A stretch of DNA of 64,000 nucleotides from Syntrophus sp963665935 (GTDB taxonomy: Bacteria; Desulfobacterota; Syntrophia; Syntrophales; Syntrophaceae). The translations under genes and the position numbers were made by a program. Location of the stretch: assembly GCA_963665935.1 (NCBI GenBank), contig OY762510.1:1550001-1614000 (forward strand). Reading direction: 5' to 3'. Below are positions 8,522 through 17,005 of the stretch, in pieces (the first letter of the stretch is position 1; each line of letters starts with the position of its first letter). A model generated the notes under the pieces. It ran no database searches and was not told the origin of the DNA. It was given only the letters and a program-made list of their open reading frames with translations.

Positions 8522-10771
8522 TCACAACTCGAGCCAGAGGGCGAAGCGGTAGGCGGCCATGCCTGCCAGATAGGAAATGACCAGGGTCAGGAGTAGGGAA
8601 AGGTAAAACCAGCGCCGGTCCTTCATCTCCTGCCTCATTACCGCGACCGTGGCCGCGCAGGGGACAAAGAGCATCAGGACCACGAGAAAGGAGAGTCCCG
8701 ACGCGGAACTGACGACGGACGGCAGCATGTGAATGAGACCTGCATCGCCCACGCCGTAGAGAACCCCCAGTGTGGCGATGGCGTTTTCCTTGGCCAAGAT
8801 ACTGGTCAGCAGGGCCGTCAGCATTTTCCAGTCCAGACCGAGTGGGACGCCCAGCGGTTCCAGCAGCTTCCCTCCCCTTGCCAGCAGACTACTTTCCACG
8901 CGGCCGTCCGGCAGATAGGAAAAGATCCATACGACGACTGAAACGAGGACGATAATCGTTCCTGCAGTCTTCAGGAAGGAAAGGGAGCGGTTCCAGATCA
9001 CCATGCCGATGATTCGGGGATTGGGCTTGTGATAAAGGGGCAGATCCATGATGAAGGGGGTCGGTTCTTCCTTGAGAAACAGCGCTGAAACCGTCATCCC
9101 GACAAGGCCCAGGACAAGAATATTCAGCGTCAGCAGGGACCAGGAAACGAGGGTTGCCCCCTGTCCGAAGAGCGCCGCCGTCATGAATGTCAGCACGGCC
9201 AGACGCGATGTGCAGGGGACAAAGGGAATCAGCAGCAGCGTGAGCAACCGGGCCTTTCGGGATTCCAGAATCCGGGCGCCCATGATTGCCGGTACGTTGC
9301 ACCCGAAACCCAGGCACAGGGGGATGAAGCTCTTGCCGTGCAGTCCGATGAGGTGCATGAACCGGTCCATGACAAAGGCCGCTCGCGCCATGTAGCCCAC
9401 GTCTTCCAGCAGCGCCAGGACGGCGAAAAAAATGATCAGGATGGGCAGAAAGGTCAGGACTGAGCCCGCTCCCCCGATCACTGCGTCCAGAACGATTCCT
9501 TTCAGCCACGGAGGGGCATAGAGAAAGAAAGGCTCCAGAAAGCGGCCGAGGAGGCCGACGGCCTCTTCCATGAGTTTTTGCACGGGGAAACCGACGGTAT
9601 AGGTCAGAAAAAAAATCAGGGCGAACACACCGAGCAGAATCGGTATTCCCCAGGCCGGCCGGGTCAGGATATGATCGATCCGGTCGGTCAGCAGCACTTC
9701 TTCCATCCGTTTCCGGAAGACCGCTTTTTCCGTGACCGCCTTGATCCAGGCATAGCGGCCGTTCACCACGGCCCGCAGGGCATCCTCATGTTCGATCAAG
9801 AGCGCATTGATCCGCTCCCGGACAAAGGCTGGCACCCGGTCTTCCACCATTCTGGAAATTTCTCCATCCCCCTCCATGAGCTTGATGGCGACCCAGTCCG
9901 AGGGATAGGATTCCAGGGAAACGTGCTCATGGATCAAATCCAGCAGTTCACAGAAGACCTCTTCATGATCGAGAGAAACTTCCGGGATAACGGGATGATA
10001 GGGTTCTTCACCGTCTGCCGTGGCGAGGATTTTGGTAACCAGATCGTAGATTCCGGAATTCTTGGTGGCAATCATGGGAACAACGGGAATGCCCAGGGAC
10101 TGGCGGAGTTTGGCCATGTCGATGAAAATTCCTGCGGATTCGGCCACATCCATCATATTAACCGCCACGACCACGGGGGGGCCGAGAAGAAGCATTTCGG
10201 AGAGGAGGTAGAGGCTTCGTTCCAGGGATGCGGCATTGATCATCAGGGCAATGACATCGGGGCGGCTTTGCAGAATGAAATCCCTCGTTACACGCTCTTC
10301 CTCCGAAAAGGCCGAAAGGCTGTAGGTTCCGGGAAGATCGATGATATGCATCTCTGTATTGTCCGCAAGATAGACGCCTTCCTTTTTCATCACCTCTTTT
10401 CCCGGCCAGTTGTCAACATGCTGGGACAAGCCGGTCAGGATATTGAAGATCGTTGATTTTCCCACTTTGGGTTGACCGGCGAGGGCTACCAGCAACCGGC
10501 GCCGCTCCGGGGCGGGAGGGGGCGCCTCCTGATTGGGAAGGTTCCGGGCCACCCGGATATGGCTGACCTCAAACCATCCCAGGGCGATGCGTGCGTCGGC
10601 CGCCTCCACAATGAACCGACCGCCGGCCCTCTGCAGAACCCGAACCCGCGCATTCTGGCTGATCCCCATGCTGGCCAGCCGGCTGATCAGGCCATGCCCC
10701 CCCTGTACGGACCAGACAATTCCCTCCTCACCCTCTTTCAGCAGGGACAGAGGAATCAACTCTTCATCCAC
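8522..10771 (-). CDS. feoB: FeoA-FeoB fusion, ferrous iron transporter
   Basis: A 749-residue protein starting at GTG with AAGGAG about seven bases before it. Residues about 1-80 are a FeoA/SH3-like domain (LSLLKEGEEG, RLASMGI). The G domain follows, with G1 GQPKVGKS (about 95), G3 DLPGTYS and G4 NMMD. The C-terminal half holds about eight membrane helices with the Gate regions (GCNVPAIMGAR, PCTSRLAVLTF) and the cysteine PCAATVAV. It takes up Fe2+ across the inner membrane, driven or gated by GTP hydrolysis. Fusion of FeoA to FeoB is known but less common than separate genes. No separate feoA or feoC is visible. A Fur box was not identified in the 94-base gap upstream. Confidence 0.95.
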   Translation of the reverse strand: MDEELIPLSLLKEGEEGIVWSVQGGHGLISRLASMGISQNARVRVLQRAGGRFIVEAADARIALGWFEVSHIRVARNLPNQEAPPPAPERRRLLVALAGQPKVGKSTIFNILTGLSQHVDNWPGKEVMKKEGVYLADNTEMHIIDLPGTYSLSAFSEEERVTRDFILQSRPDVIALMINAASLERSLYLLSEMLLLGPPVVVAVNMMDVAESAGIFIDMAKLRQSLGIPVVPMIATKNSGIYDLVTKILATADGEEPYHPVIPEVSLDHEEVFCELLDLIHEHVSLESYPSDWVAIKLMEGDGEISRMVEDRVPAFVRERINALLIEHEDALRAVVNGRYAWIKAVTEKAVFRKRMEEVLLTDRIDHILTRPAWGIPILLGVFALIFFLTYTVGFPVQKLMEEAVGLLGRFLEPFFLYAPPWLKGIVLDAVIGGAGSVLTFLPILIIFFAVLALLEDVGYMARAAFVMDRFMHLIGLHGKSFIPLCLGFGCNVPAIMGARILESRKARLLTLLLIPFVPCTSRLAVLTFMTAALFGQGATLVSWSLLTLNILVLGLVGMTVSALFLKEEPTPFIMDLPLYHKPNPRIIGMVIWNRSLSFLKTAGTIIVLVSVVVWIFSYLPDGRVESSLLARGGKLLEPLGVPLGLDWKMLTALLTSILAKENAIATLGVLYGVGDAGLIHMLPSVVSSASGLSFLVVLMLFVPCAATVAVMRQEMKDRRWFYLSLLLTLVISYLAGMAAYRFALWLEL

Positions 10772-10865
10772 ACACCTTCTCCTTGAATAATCGAATCAAT
10801 AAACTGCGCTGAATCAGGATGTCTTTATTTTGTCACTTGCTAACATTTTTGATCTGGAATTGGAA

Positions 10866-11555
10866 TTACAGATTCAACTGGGAACCGTTCTTGCGCAGCC
10901 AGCTTTTCTGCTCGGCATAATCGGGGATCACCAGGGAAACGCGCTTCCAGAATGCTGCGGAGTGATTCTTTTCCACCAGATGCTGAAGTTCATGGACCAG
11001 AACATAATCGATGACGGGCAGGGGCGCCATGATCAGCCGCCAGTTGAACGCCAGTCTGTTTGCCGCCGAGCAGGATCCCCAGAAACTTTTCGCACCTGTA
11101 ATTCTGAATCCTTGGGGAACAAGGTCAAGCTGGCGGCTGAATTCCCTCAGCCGCTCGCCGAGGTGAATTCCCGCCTGCTCAGCGTACCAGGCGGTAAAAA
11201 TCGCCCGTCCCCTGTCCAGATCGTTTTGTGCGAGGATAAACTGCCGGGAGTCAAAGAGAAGACTGCCCCGAAAAGCGGAATTCAGCGGTTCAATGCGAAG
11301 GGGATAGGCGTTTCCCATAAAGAGAAAGGCGGTTCCTTCCTGAAAGACCCGGGGGGCGCCTTCCCCCTGAACCTTTTCTCTTTCCCTGAGACGATTCCTC
11401 AACCATTCCGTCTTCCTTTGGAAAAAATCCTCAATCTCCTCCGGTGATGTAAAAAGAGGGGCACGGATAACGACCCCACCGTCTCTTCCCAACTGGAGGC
11501 AGATCGTTTTCCGTCTGTTTCTGCTCCTCAAAAGCGTATAGCCGAGCTCGTCCAA
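10866..11555 (-). CDS. YgjP-like (DUF45) metallopeptidase-domain protein
   Basis: A 229-residue protein with TTG start supported by the ribosome site GAGGGGGAAAG. Near the C-terminus VHELQHLVEKNHSAAFW holds the zinc signature: His188, Glu189, His192 and the downstream His198, as in the YgjP/DUF45 group related to SprT and WLM peptidases. The FWGSC segment before it is also typical. The family is widespread and often encoded beside restriction or DNA-related genes, but its true activity is poorly known. Here it stands alone between FeoB and amtB. The next gene upstream is divergent. Confidence 0.8.
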   Translation of the reverse strand: MDELGYTLLRSRNRRKTICLQLGRDGGVVIRAPLFTSPEEIEDFFQRKTEWLRNRLREREKVQGEGAPRVFQEGTAFLFMGNAYPLRIEPLNSAFRGSLLFDSRQFILAQNDLDRGRAIFTAWYAEQAGIHLGERLREFSRQLDLVPQGFRITGAKSFWGSCSAANRLAFNWRLIMAPLPVIDYVLVHELQHLVEKNHSAAFWKRVSLVIPDYAEQKSWLRKNGSQLNL

Positions 11556-11877
11556 TTTCTTTCCCCCTCATATTCCCGTGCTTTCATTCCATGTTTTGCC
11601 CTCCAGCGCAAGGGAAATCCTGTGGAGGATTGACTTCTGCACGGCTGTCCATTGAAGGGCACGAAAAGGTGTTCCGGGAAATCTGCATGCAGTCAATATC
11701 CAGGGGAAAAGGAACAGGACAGACTTTTCCGGAGGCGTCTTATTGATACAATATTGTTCAAACACCCTTCGTGTTATTTTTGAAAACGTAACAAAAATGT
11801 TACTATTATATTTGCAGGTCATGTCCGCATTGGTGATTGTTATGTGATATCAATGATTTAGAGTAATTCGTCGTCGT

Positions 11878-11893
11878 TGGCACCTCCCTTGCT
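11878..11893 (+). promoter_or_regulatory. Sigma-54 promoter of amtB-glnK
   Basis: TGGCAC (11878-11883), a 5-base spacer, then TTGCT (11889-11893) is a full match to the -24/-12 consensus. It lies 115 bases before the amtB ATG in the right orientation. Nitrogen-responsive NtrC-type control of amtB is classical; an NtrC-family activator is encoded at 15647-17005, but whether it acts here is unknown. Confidence 0.85.
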
Positions 11894-11944
11894 TTTACCG
11901 ATATGTAAGGCGTCAAGCTTACCGGAAGGGCTTTTCGCCGGCCG

Positions 11945-11968
11945 ATATAAAAAACCGGTTTTTTATAT
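11945..11968. promoter_or_regulatory. 24-bp perfect palindrome in the amtB leader
   Basis: The arm ATATAAAAAACC meets its exact complement with no loop, centred on CCGG at 11955-11958. It falls between the sigma-54 promoter and the amtB ribosome site, so it would be transcribed in the leader. It could be a repressor operator or, on the plus strand where the second arm is U-rich, an attenuator-like terminator. Confidence 0.5.
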
Positions 11969-12008
11969 TTTGGGCATGCTGAAATCGTTATTATAGGAGG
12001 ATATTATC

Positions 12009-13241
12009 ATGAATGCAGGAGATACCGCGTGGGTGCTCATATCCACGGTGCTGGTTTTCGTTATGACGCCCGGCCTGGCCTTTTTCTACGGGGGGCTGGT
12101 GCGCCGGAAAAATGTTCTTTCCATTCTCATGCAGTGCTTCATCATTATGTGCGTCATCAGTCTGCAGTGGGTCCTTTATGGATATTCCCTGGCCTTCGGT
12201 CCCGATACGGGCTGGGGGATCATCGGCTCTCTGGAATGGGCGGGACTCAAGGGTGTAGGAGGAGCCCCGAACGGGGATTATGCCGCGACCATCCCCCACC
12301 TCGTTTTTATGATTTTTCAGGCGATGTTCGCCATCATTACCCCGGCCCTGATCATCGGCGCCTTTGCGGAACGGGTGAAGTTTTCATCCTTTCTCGTGCT
12401 GACGATTCTCTGGGCCACCCTGGTCTATGATCCCTTGGCCCACTGGGTCTGGGGCGTGGGGGGCTGGATGAGAAAACTCGGCGCCCTCGATTTTGCCGGA
12501 GGAATCGTCGTCCATGTGAGTTCGGGAATATCCGCCCTGGTCATGGCGATTATGCTCGGGAAGCGGATTGGTTATGCCAAAGAGCCCTTCCGGCCGCACA
12601 ATCTGCCTTTTACCGTTCTGGGTGGCGCACTGCTCTGGTTCGGCTGGTTCGGGTTCAATGCGGGAAGCGCCCTGGCCGCCAATGACCTGGCTGCCAATGC
12701 CTTTGTGACGACCAACACCGCAACAGCGGCGGCCGGACTGACCTGGGCCCTCATCGAATGGCGGCTGCACGGCGCACCGACCATCCTGGGCGCCGTGACG
12801 GGGGCCGTGGCTGGCCTCGTTGCCATCACCCCGGCCTGTGGATTCGTGTCGCCTCTGAGCTCCATCTTCATCGGGGTAGCGGTCAGTATGATCTGTTACA
12901 TTGCCATTGCCATCGTCAAGGCCAAACTGGGCTATGATGATTCCCTGGATGCCTTCGGCGTGCATGGGGTTGGCGGGGCCTGGGGAACGATCGCCACAGG
13001 ACTTTTCGCGGAAAAGGCGATCAATTCCGCCGGTGCGGACGGCCTGCTGTTCGGCGGTATGCATCAGTTCCTGGTACAGCTCATGTCTCTGGGCATAGCC
13101 GTCCTGTATGCGGTGGTGGTGACCATCATCCTCTTCAAGGTGGTTGACGCCCTGCTCGGGATGAAGGTCGACAAGAAGAGTGAGATCATTGGTCTTGATC
13201 TGAGCCAACAATCCGAATCGGCCTACACGGTTGTTGATTAA
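12009..13241 (+). CDS. amtB: Ammonium transporter AmtB
   Basis: A 410-residue membrane protein with eleven predicted helices and no cleavable signal. The pore twin histidines are present: His169 in VVHVSSG and His319 in FGVHGVGG. Family signatures FFYGGLVRRKN and the FGWFGFNAGS motif are clear. It conducts NH4+/NH3 inward across the cytoplasmic membrane. A good ribosome site (AGGAGG) precedes the ATG. glnK follows 14 bases after the stop, forming the classic amtB-glnK operon, here in the order amtB first. Transcription is most likely from the sigma-54 promoter at 11878, so expression should rise on nitrogen limitation. Confidence 0.97.
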   Translation: MNAGDTAWVLISTVLVFVMTPGLAFFYGGLVRRKNVLSILMQCFIIMCVISLQWVLYGYSLAFGPDTGWGIIGSLEWAGLKGVGGAPNGDYAATIPHLVFMIFQAMFAIITPALIIGAFAERVKFSSFLVLTILWATLVYDPLAHWVWGVGGWMRKLGALDFAGGIVVHVSSGISALVMAIMLGKRIGYAKEPFRPHNLPFTVLGGALLWFGWFGFNAGSALAANDLAANAFVTTNTATAAAGLTWALIEWRLHGAPTILGAVTGAVAGLVAITPACGFVSPLSSIFIGVAVSMICYIAIAIVKAKLGYDDSLDAFGVHGVGGAWGTIATGLFAEKAINSAGADGLLFGGMHQFLVQLMSLGIAVLYAVVVTIILFKVVDALLGMKVDKKSEIIGLDLSQQSESAYTVVD

Positions 13242-13255
13242 GGAGGGAAAACATC

Positions 13256-13597
13256 ATGAAACTGATTGTTGCCATTATTCAGCCGCACAAGCTGGAAGAA
13301 GTGAAAGATGCCCTGGAAGCCGTGAATGTGAATCTGATGACCGTTTCCAACGTCCTCGGACAGGGCCGGCAGAAGGGATACACGGAGGTTTACCGGGGAA
13401 CGCGCGAGGCAGGCGGCCTCCTGCGGAAAGTGAGACTGGACATTGCCGTCAATGAGGACTTTGTGGAGAAGACTCTTATGGCCATCACCAAGGGCGCCCA
13501 TAGCGGCGAGGCCGGAGACGGCAAGATCTTCGTTCTGGACCTGCAGGAATGCGTCCGGATCGGCACCGGTGAACGCGGTTCCGAGGCCATCGGATAA
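13256..13597 (+). CDS. glnK: PII-family signal protein (GlnK-type) without the uridylylated tyrosine
   Basis: A 113-residue PII protein, normal length, beginning MKLIVAIIQPHKLEEV. The start of the T-loop GRQKGYTEVYRG is typical, with Tyr46. The position of Tyr51, the uridylylation site of enterobacterial GlnB/GlnK, is Glu (GTREAGG). The B-loop GEAGDGKIFV and C-loop RIGTGERG are intact, so ATP/ADP and 2-oxoglutarate binding are expected. Paired with amtB, it probably plugs the ammonium channel when nitrogen is ample. Ribosome site AAGGAGGG. Control by nucleotide and 2-oxoglutarate binding rather than GlnD-type uridylylation is an inference from the missing tyrosine. Confidence 0.95.
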   Translation: MKLIVAIIQPHKLEEVKDALEAVNVNLMTVSNVLGQGRQKGYTEVYRGTREAGGLLRKVRLDIAVNEDFVEKTLMAITKGAHSGEAGDGKIFVLDLQECVRIGTGERGSEAIG

Positions 13598-13655
13598 GCA
13601 TTTTACAAGCCCTTTGACGGAAATTGGGAAATATCCACAAAATGACCGGCGTCCG

Positions 13656-13690
13656 GATGAACATCAACCGCTGATAGGTTGATGTTCATC
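13656..13690. terminator. Terminator after glnK (14-bp perfect stem)
   Basis: GATGAACATCAACC (13656-13669) and its exact complement (13677-13690) enclose a 7-base loop. It lies between convergent glnK and the GAF hybrid kinase. The T-run after it on the plus strand is short (CCTTTT at about 13699), so it may act as an mRNA 3'-end structure as much as an intrinsic terminator. Confidence 0.7.
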
Positions 13691-13722
13691 CCTTCCGGCC
13701 TTTTACCTGCCCTCGGGCCTTC

Positions 13723-15534
13723 TCATTTCCGATCCAGTTCCCGCCGGATTGCGAGACCGATCTTTTCCATCAGGTAAGGTTTCCGGATATAGGCCCCCGC
13801 TCCCAGTCTCTGGACTTCCCGAACCCTTTCCGTTTCCGAAAATCCGCTGACGATAACCGCTTTCTGCTGCGGGGAAATTTCCAGGATTCTCCGATAGGTC
13901 TCCAGGCCGTCGATGCCCGGCGTCATGATCATGTCGAGAACCAGAAGGTCCGCCCTTTTCTTCCGCAGGTATTCCACGGCCTCTTCTCCACTGGAAACGG
14001 CCGTGACCTGATAGCCCAGCATGGTCAGGATGATCGAGGCGAGATGCCGTTGCCCCTCCACATCGTCCACGACCAGAATCGATTCATTCTTCCCTTGATA
14101 TTGCAGCAGGGAGACCTGCTGCTGTTCCATGGCCTCTTTTTCCCGAACCACCGGGAAGTACAACGTAAAGGTGCTTCCCTTGCCTTCCGTGCTCTTTACG
14201 TCAATATATCCCTCGTGGTCCTTGACGGCGCCCCAGACCACGGCCAGGCCCAACCCCGTTCCACTTCTTCCCATCACCTTTTTGGTGTAAAAAGGCTCGA
14301 AAATCCTGCCGATATCCTGGGGAGCGATGCCCTTTCCCCGATCGGATACCGTAAGGACGAGGTGTTCGCCTGCCCGTACATCGTCATATCCGGAAACGGG
14401 CGACTCGAGATACCGGTTCTCCGTAGAGATCATCACTTCTCCTTGGGCGAAGGAGGCCTCTGCGGCATTGGATACGAGATTCATGACCATCTTGAGCAGG
14501 TGTACCGGCGAGCCGTTCATGTTCAATAGATCCGGATCCAGATCCGCTCGGAAGGTTACGCCGGGATGGAGGGATTTTAACATCTCGAATTCGGGTGTCT
14601 TGAGATAATCGGAAACAATTTTGTTCAAGTTGAGCACCTCGGATACGGCCACGCCTCTGCGGGTGAGGGTAAGGAGATCCTGGATGATCGCTGCGCTCTT
14701 TTTTCCGGATTCCAGGATATTGGAAATATAATTCCGGTAGGGACTTTCTTCCGGCATTTTCAACAAGAGCAGCTCCGAGTATCCCACCAGGACGCCCAGG
14801 ATATTATTGAGATCATGGGCGACGCCGCCGGCCATGGTTCCCAGGGCTTCCATCTTCTCCGCACGGTGCAGACGTTCCTCCAGGCGTTTCTGTTCCTCCT
14901 TCGCCCGCTTCCGTTCTTTCTCCTGCCGATCCCTTTGCAGCCGGGCATGGAGAATCGGGGCAATATGGCCGGCAATGGTTTCCTGTATTTTCCGGTCTTC
15001 CTCCGTATAGTCCTTTTCCTTGTTGGCCACCGAGAGCAGACCGATGACCTCCTCGTGAAAAAGGATGGGAACCGTCAGGAACCGGTAAATTGGAATATGA
15101 CCTTCCGGGATGAGCAAAGGAATGTTGTCGTAGAAGGATCTCTTTTCTCGAAGGGCCTGTTCCCACAGGCCATTGTCCCAGAATTCCCGCTGGAAGAGGA
15201 TGCTTTTTCCCGGAACCGAATTTTCCTGCCAGGCGTTGCGGGACAGGGAGGGCATAACGAGGGCGCCGTCCTCATCGATGTAACCGAAGACACCGTATTG
15301 ACTTTCCTGGACTTTCAGGACGACATTCAGCACCTCCCCATACATCTCCTCATCGGGGCAGGTGAGAAAAATATCGGCGATCTGTTTTTCGACGGACAGC
15401 TTTCGTTTAGAACGGCGGAGTGCGTCCACCACCTTCCTGATCCGGGCGTTTCTTTTTTCCAGTTCAGATATCCGCCGGTGAAGAACGACCAACTCCTGCT
15501 TGATGTCTACATCGGCTACAACTTTCTCCCTCAT
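13723..15534 (-). CDS. GAF domain hybrid histidine kinase with receiver
   Basis: I prefer the ATG at 15534 (603 residues) because GAGGGGAAAA stands before it; a GTG at 15552 is possible. The order is coiled coil (about 1-55), GAF domain (about 55-200), a second coiled coil rich in Arg/Glu, HisKA with VAHDLNN, HATPase with GTGLGLAVVWGAVKDH, and a receiver with LLVLDMIMTPGIDG holding the acceptor Asp. There are no membrane helices, so it senses a cytoplasmic signal. No DNA-binding partner is adjacent in the same reading order apart from the ZraR-like regulator upstream at 15647, which has its own kinase. The target is unknown. Confidence 0.9.
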   Translation of the reverse strand: MREKVVADVDIKQELVVLHRRISELEKRNARIRKVVDALRRSKRKLSVEKQIADIFLTCPDEEMYGEVLNVVLKVQESQYGVFGYIDEDGALVMPSLSRNAWQENSVPGKSILFQREFWDNGLWEQALREKRSFYDNIPLLIPEGHIPIYRFLTVPILFHEEVIGLLSVANKEKDYTEEDRKIQETIAGHIAPILHARLQRDRQEKERKRAKEEQKRLEERLHRAEKMEALGTMAGGVAHDLNNILGVLVGYSELLLLKMPEESPYRNYISNILESGKKSAAIIQDLLTLTRRGVAVSEVLNLNKIVSDYLKTPEFEMLKSLHPGVTFRADLDPDLLNMNGSPVHLLKMVMNLVSNAAEASFAQGEVMISTENRYLESPVSGYDDVRAGEHLVLTVSDRGKGIAPQDIGRIFEPFYTKKVMGRSGTGLGLAVVWGAVKDHEGYIDVKSTEGKGSTFTLYFPVVREKEAMEQQQVSLLQYQGKNESILVVDDVEGQRHLASIILTMLGYQVTAVSSGEEAVEYLRKKRADLLVLDMIMTPGIDGLETYRRILEISPQQKAVIVSGFSETERVREVQRLGAGAYIRKPYLMEKIGLAIRRELDRK

Positions 15535-15646
15535 TTTTCCCCTCTTGTACACGTTTTTCCCTGACCGTATGAATCCGATTCTTTGAATTCCGGGAGCGGT
15601 CGTTGCCCCAGATACTCAGGCTTTCCTCTTATATGCAGGGAAGGAT

Positions 15647-17005
15647 TCACATCATTCCATATTTCCTCAGCTTCTGGTGGAGGGTCCGCCGGGTGATGCC
15701 CAGACGCCGCGCCGTCTCGCTCTTGTTGCCGCCTACTTCCTCCAGGGTTTTCAGGATCGTGATCTTCTCCACACTCTCCAGCGAGAATTCTTCGACGGTC
15801 GCCCCATGATTTTCTTTCCCTGAAACATTTTCCATGAGAACGGGAGAGAGATCCGACTCATCGAGGTAGTCCGACCGGGATAGGACCACGCCGCGCTCCA
15901 CGGTGTTCATCAGTTCCCGCACGTTGCCGGGCCAGGGATAACGAAGCATCCGATCCAGGGCGCGAGGGGTAAATCCCTTGATTTCCTTGTGGTTCTTGTC
16001 GGCGAATTCCTTCAGGAAATGAATGGCCAGCAGGGGGATGTCCTCCCTCCGCTCACGCAGAGGCGGCACCTGAAGGGTCACCACATTGAGCCGATAGTAG
16101 AGGTCTTCTCGGAAATGCCCGGCGGCGATTTCCCGGACAAGGTCCCGGTTGGTGGCGGTAATGACCCGGACGTCGATCGGGATCACCTCTTCCCCTCCGA
16201 CCCGGGTGATTTCCCGCTCCTGAAGGACCCGAAGCAGCTTCACCTGCATGGCCAGGGACATCTCGCTGACCTCGTCGAGCAGGATGGTTCCGCCGTTTGC
16301 CTGACGGAACTTTCCTTCCTTGCGGCGATCGGCTCCCGTAAAGGCCCCTTTTTCGTGCCCGAAGAGTTCCGACTCCAGCAGCGTTTCCGTAATGGCGGCG
16401 CAGTTGATCTTCACGAAAGGTCCGTCCTTCCGCAGACTGTTGTAATGGATGGCGGCGGCGATGATTTCCTTTCCCGTTCCGGATTCTCCGCTGATGAGGA
16501 CCGTTGCCTCCGAGGGGGCCACCTGGGCCACCAGGTCGAGAAGCCCGGTCATGGCCTCGCTGCGGCCGATGAGATTGCGCCGGTCAAAGCGGAGCCCCAG
16601 ACGTTCCTTCAGGAGGAGATTTTCCTCCTTCAGATGCGTGTGTTCCAGCCCCCTTTCCAGAACCAGCCGGAGTTCATCGAAATCAAGGGGTTTGGTCAGA
16701 TAGTCGTATGCCCCTTTCTTTAAAGCCTCCACGGCGGTCTCCACGGAGGCGTATGCGGTCATGAGGATGATCGGCAGCGCCGGGTTGATCTGCCGGATCT
16801 CTTCCAGGGCCTCGATTCCGGAAACCCGGACCATGCGGATATCCATAAGAACCAGGTCAAAGGGTCGCCGGCGGACGGCTTCAATGGCGGATTCCCCGTC
16901 ATCGGCCTCGGAAACAGCATATCCCCAGCCGCCAATCAAGGTCTTGAGCATCGTCCGGTGGGCAAAATCATCATCAACAACAAGAATCTCACTGGTTTTT
17001 TTCAT
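15647..17005 (-). CDS. NtrC-family response regulator (ZraR/HydG-like)
   Basis: A 452-residue regulator. The receiver covers residues 1-125 with acceptor Asp55 (LVLMDIRM). The AAA+ domain (about 140-385) has Walker A GESGTGKE, an intact GAFTGA loop and Walker B GGTILLDEVSE. The C-terminal Fis-type helix-turn-helix is ETARRLGITRRTL. It activates sigma-54 RNA polymerase. Its ATG overlaps the stop of the kinase gene by four bases (ATGA), so the two are translationally coupled as one two-component operon. The divergent neighbour, a ZraP-like gene, has a sigma-54 promoter at 18995 and is the likely target. Confidence 0.95.
   Translation of the reverse strand: MKKTSEILVVDDDFAHRTMLKTLIGGWGYAVSEADDGESAIEAVRRRPFDLVLMDIRMVRVSGIEALEEIRQINPALPIILMTAYASVETAVEALKKGAYDYLTKPLDFDELRLVLERGLEHTHLKEENLLLKERLGLRFDRRNLIGRSEAMTGLLDLVAQVAPSEATVLISGESGTGKEIIAAAIHYNSLRKDGPFVKINCAAITETLLESELFGHEKGAFTGADRRKEGKFRQANGGTILLDEVSEMSLAMQVKLLRVLQEREITRVGGEEVIPIDVRVITATNRDLVREIAAGHFREDLYYRLNVVTLQVPPLRERREDIPLLAIHFLKEFADKNHKEIKGFTPRALDRMLRYPWPGNVRELMNTVERGVVLSRSDYLDESDLSPVLMENVSGKENHGATVEEFSLESVEKITILKTLEEVGGNKSETARRLGITRRTLHQKLRKYGMM

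Noticed and set aside
11568..11822. 84-codon minus-strand frame upstream of the YgjP-like gene
   Set aside because: No good ribosome site and no recognisable family; it overlaps the region expected to hold the divergent promoters.
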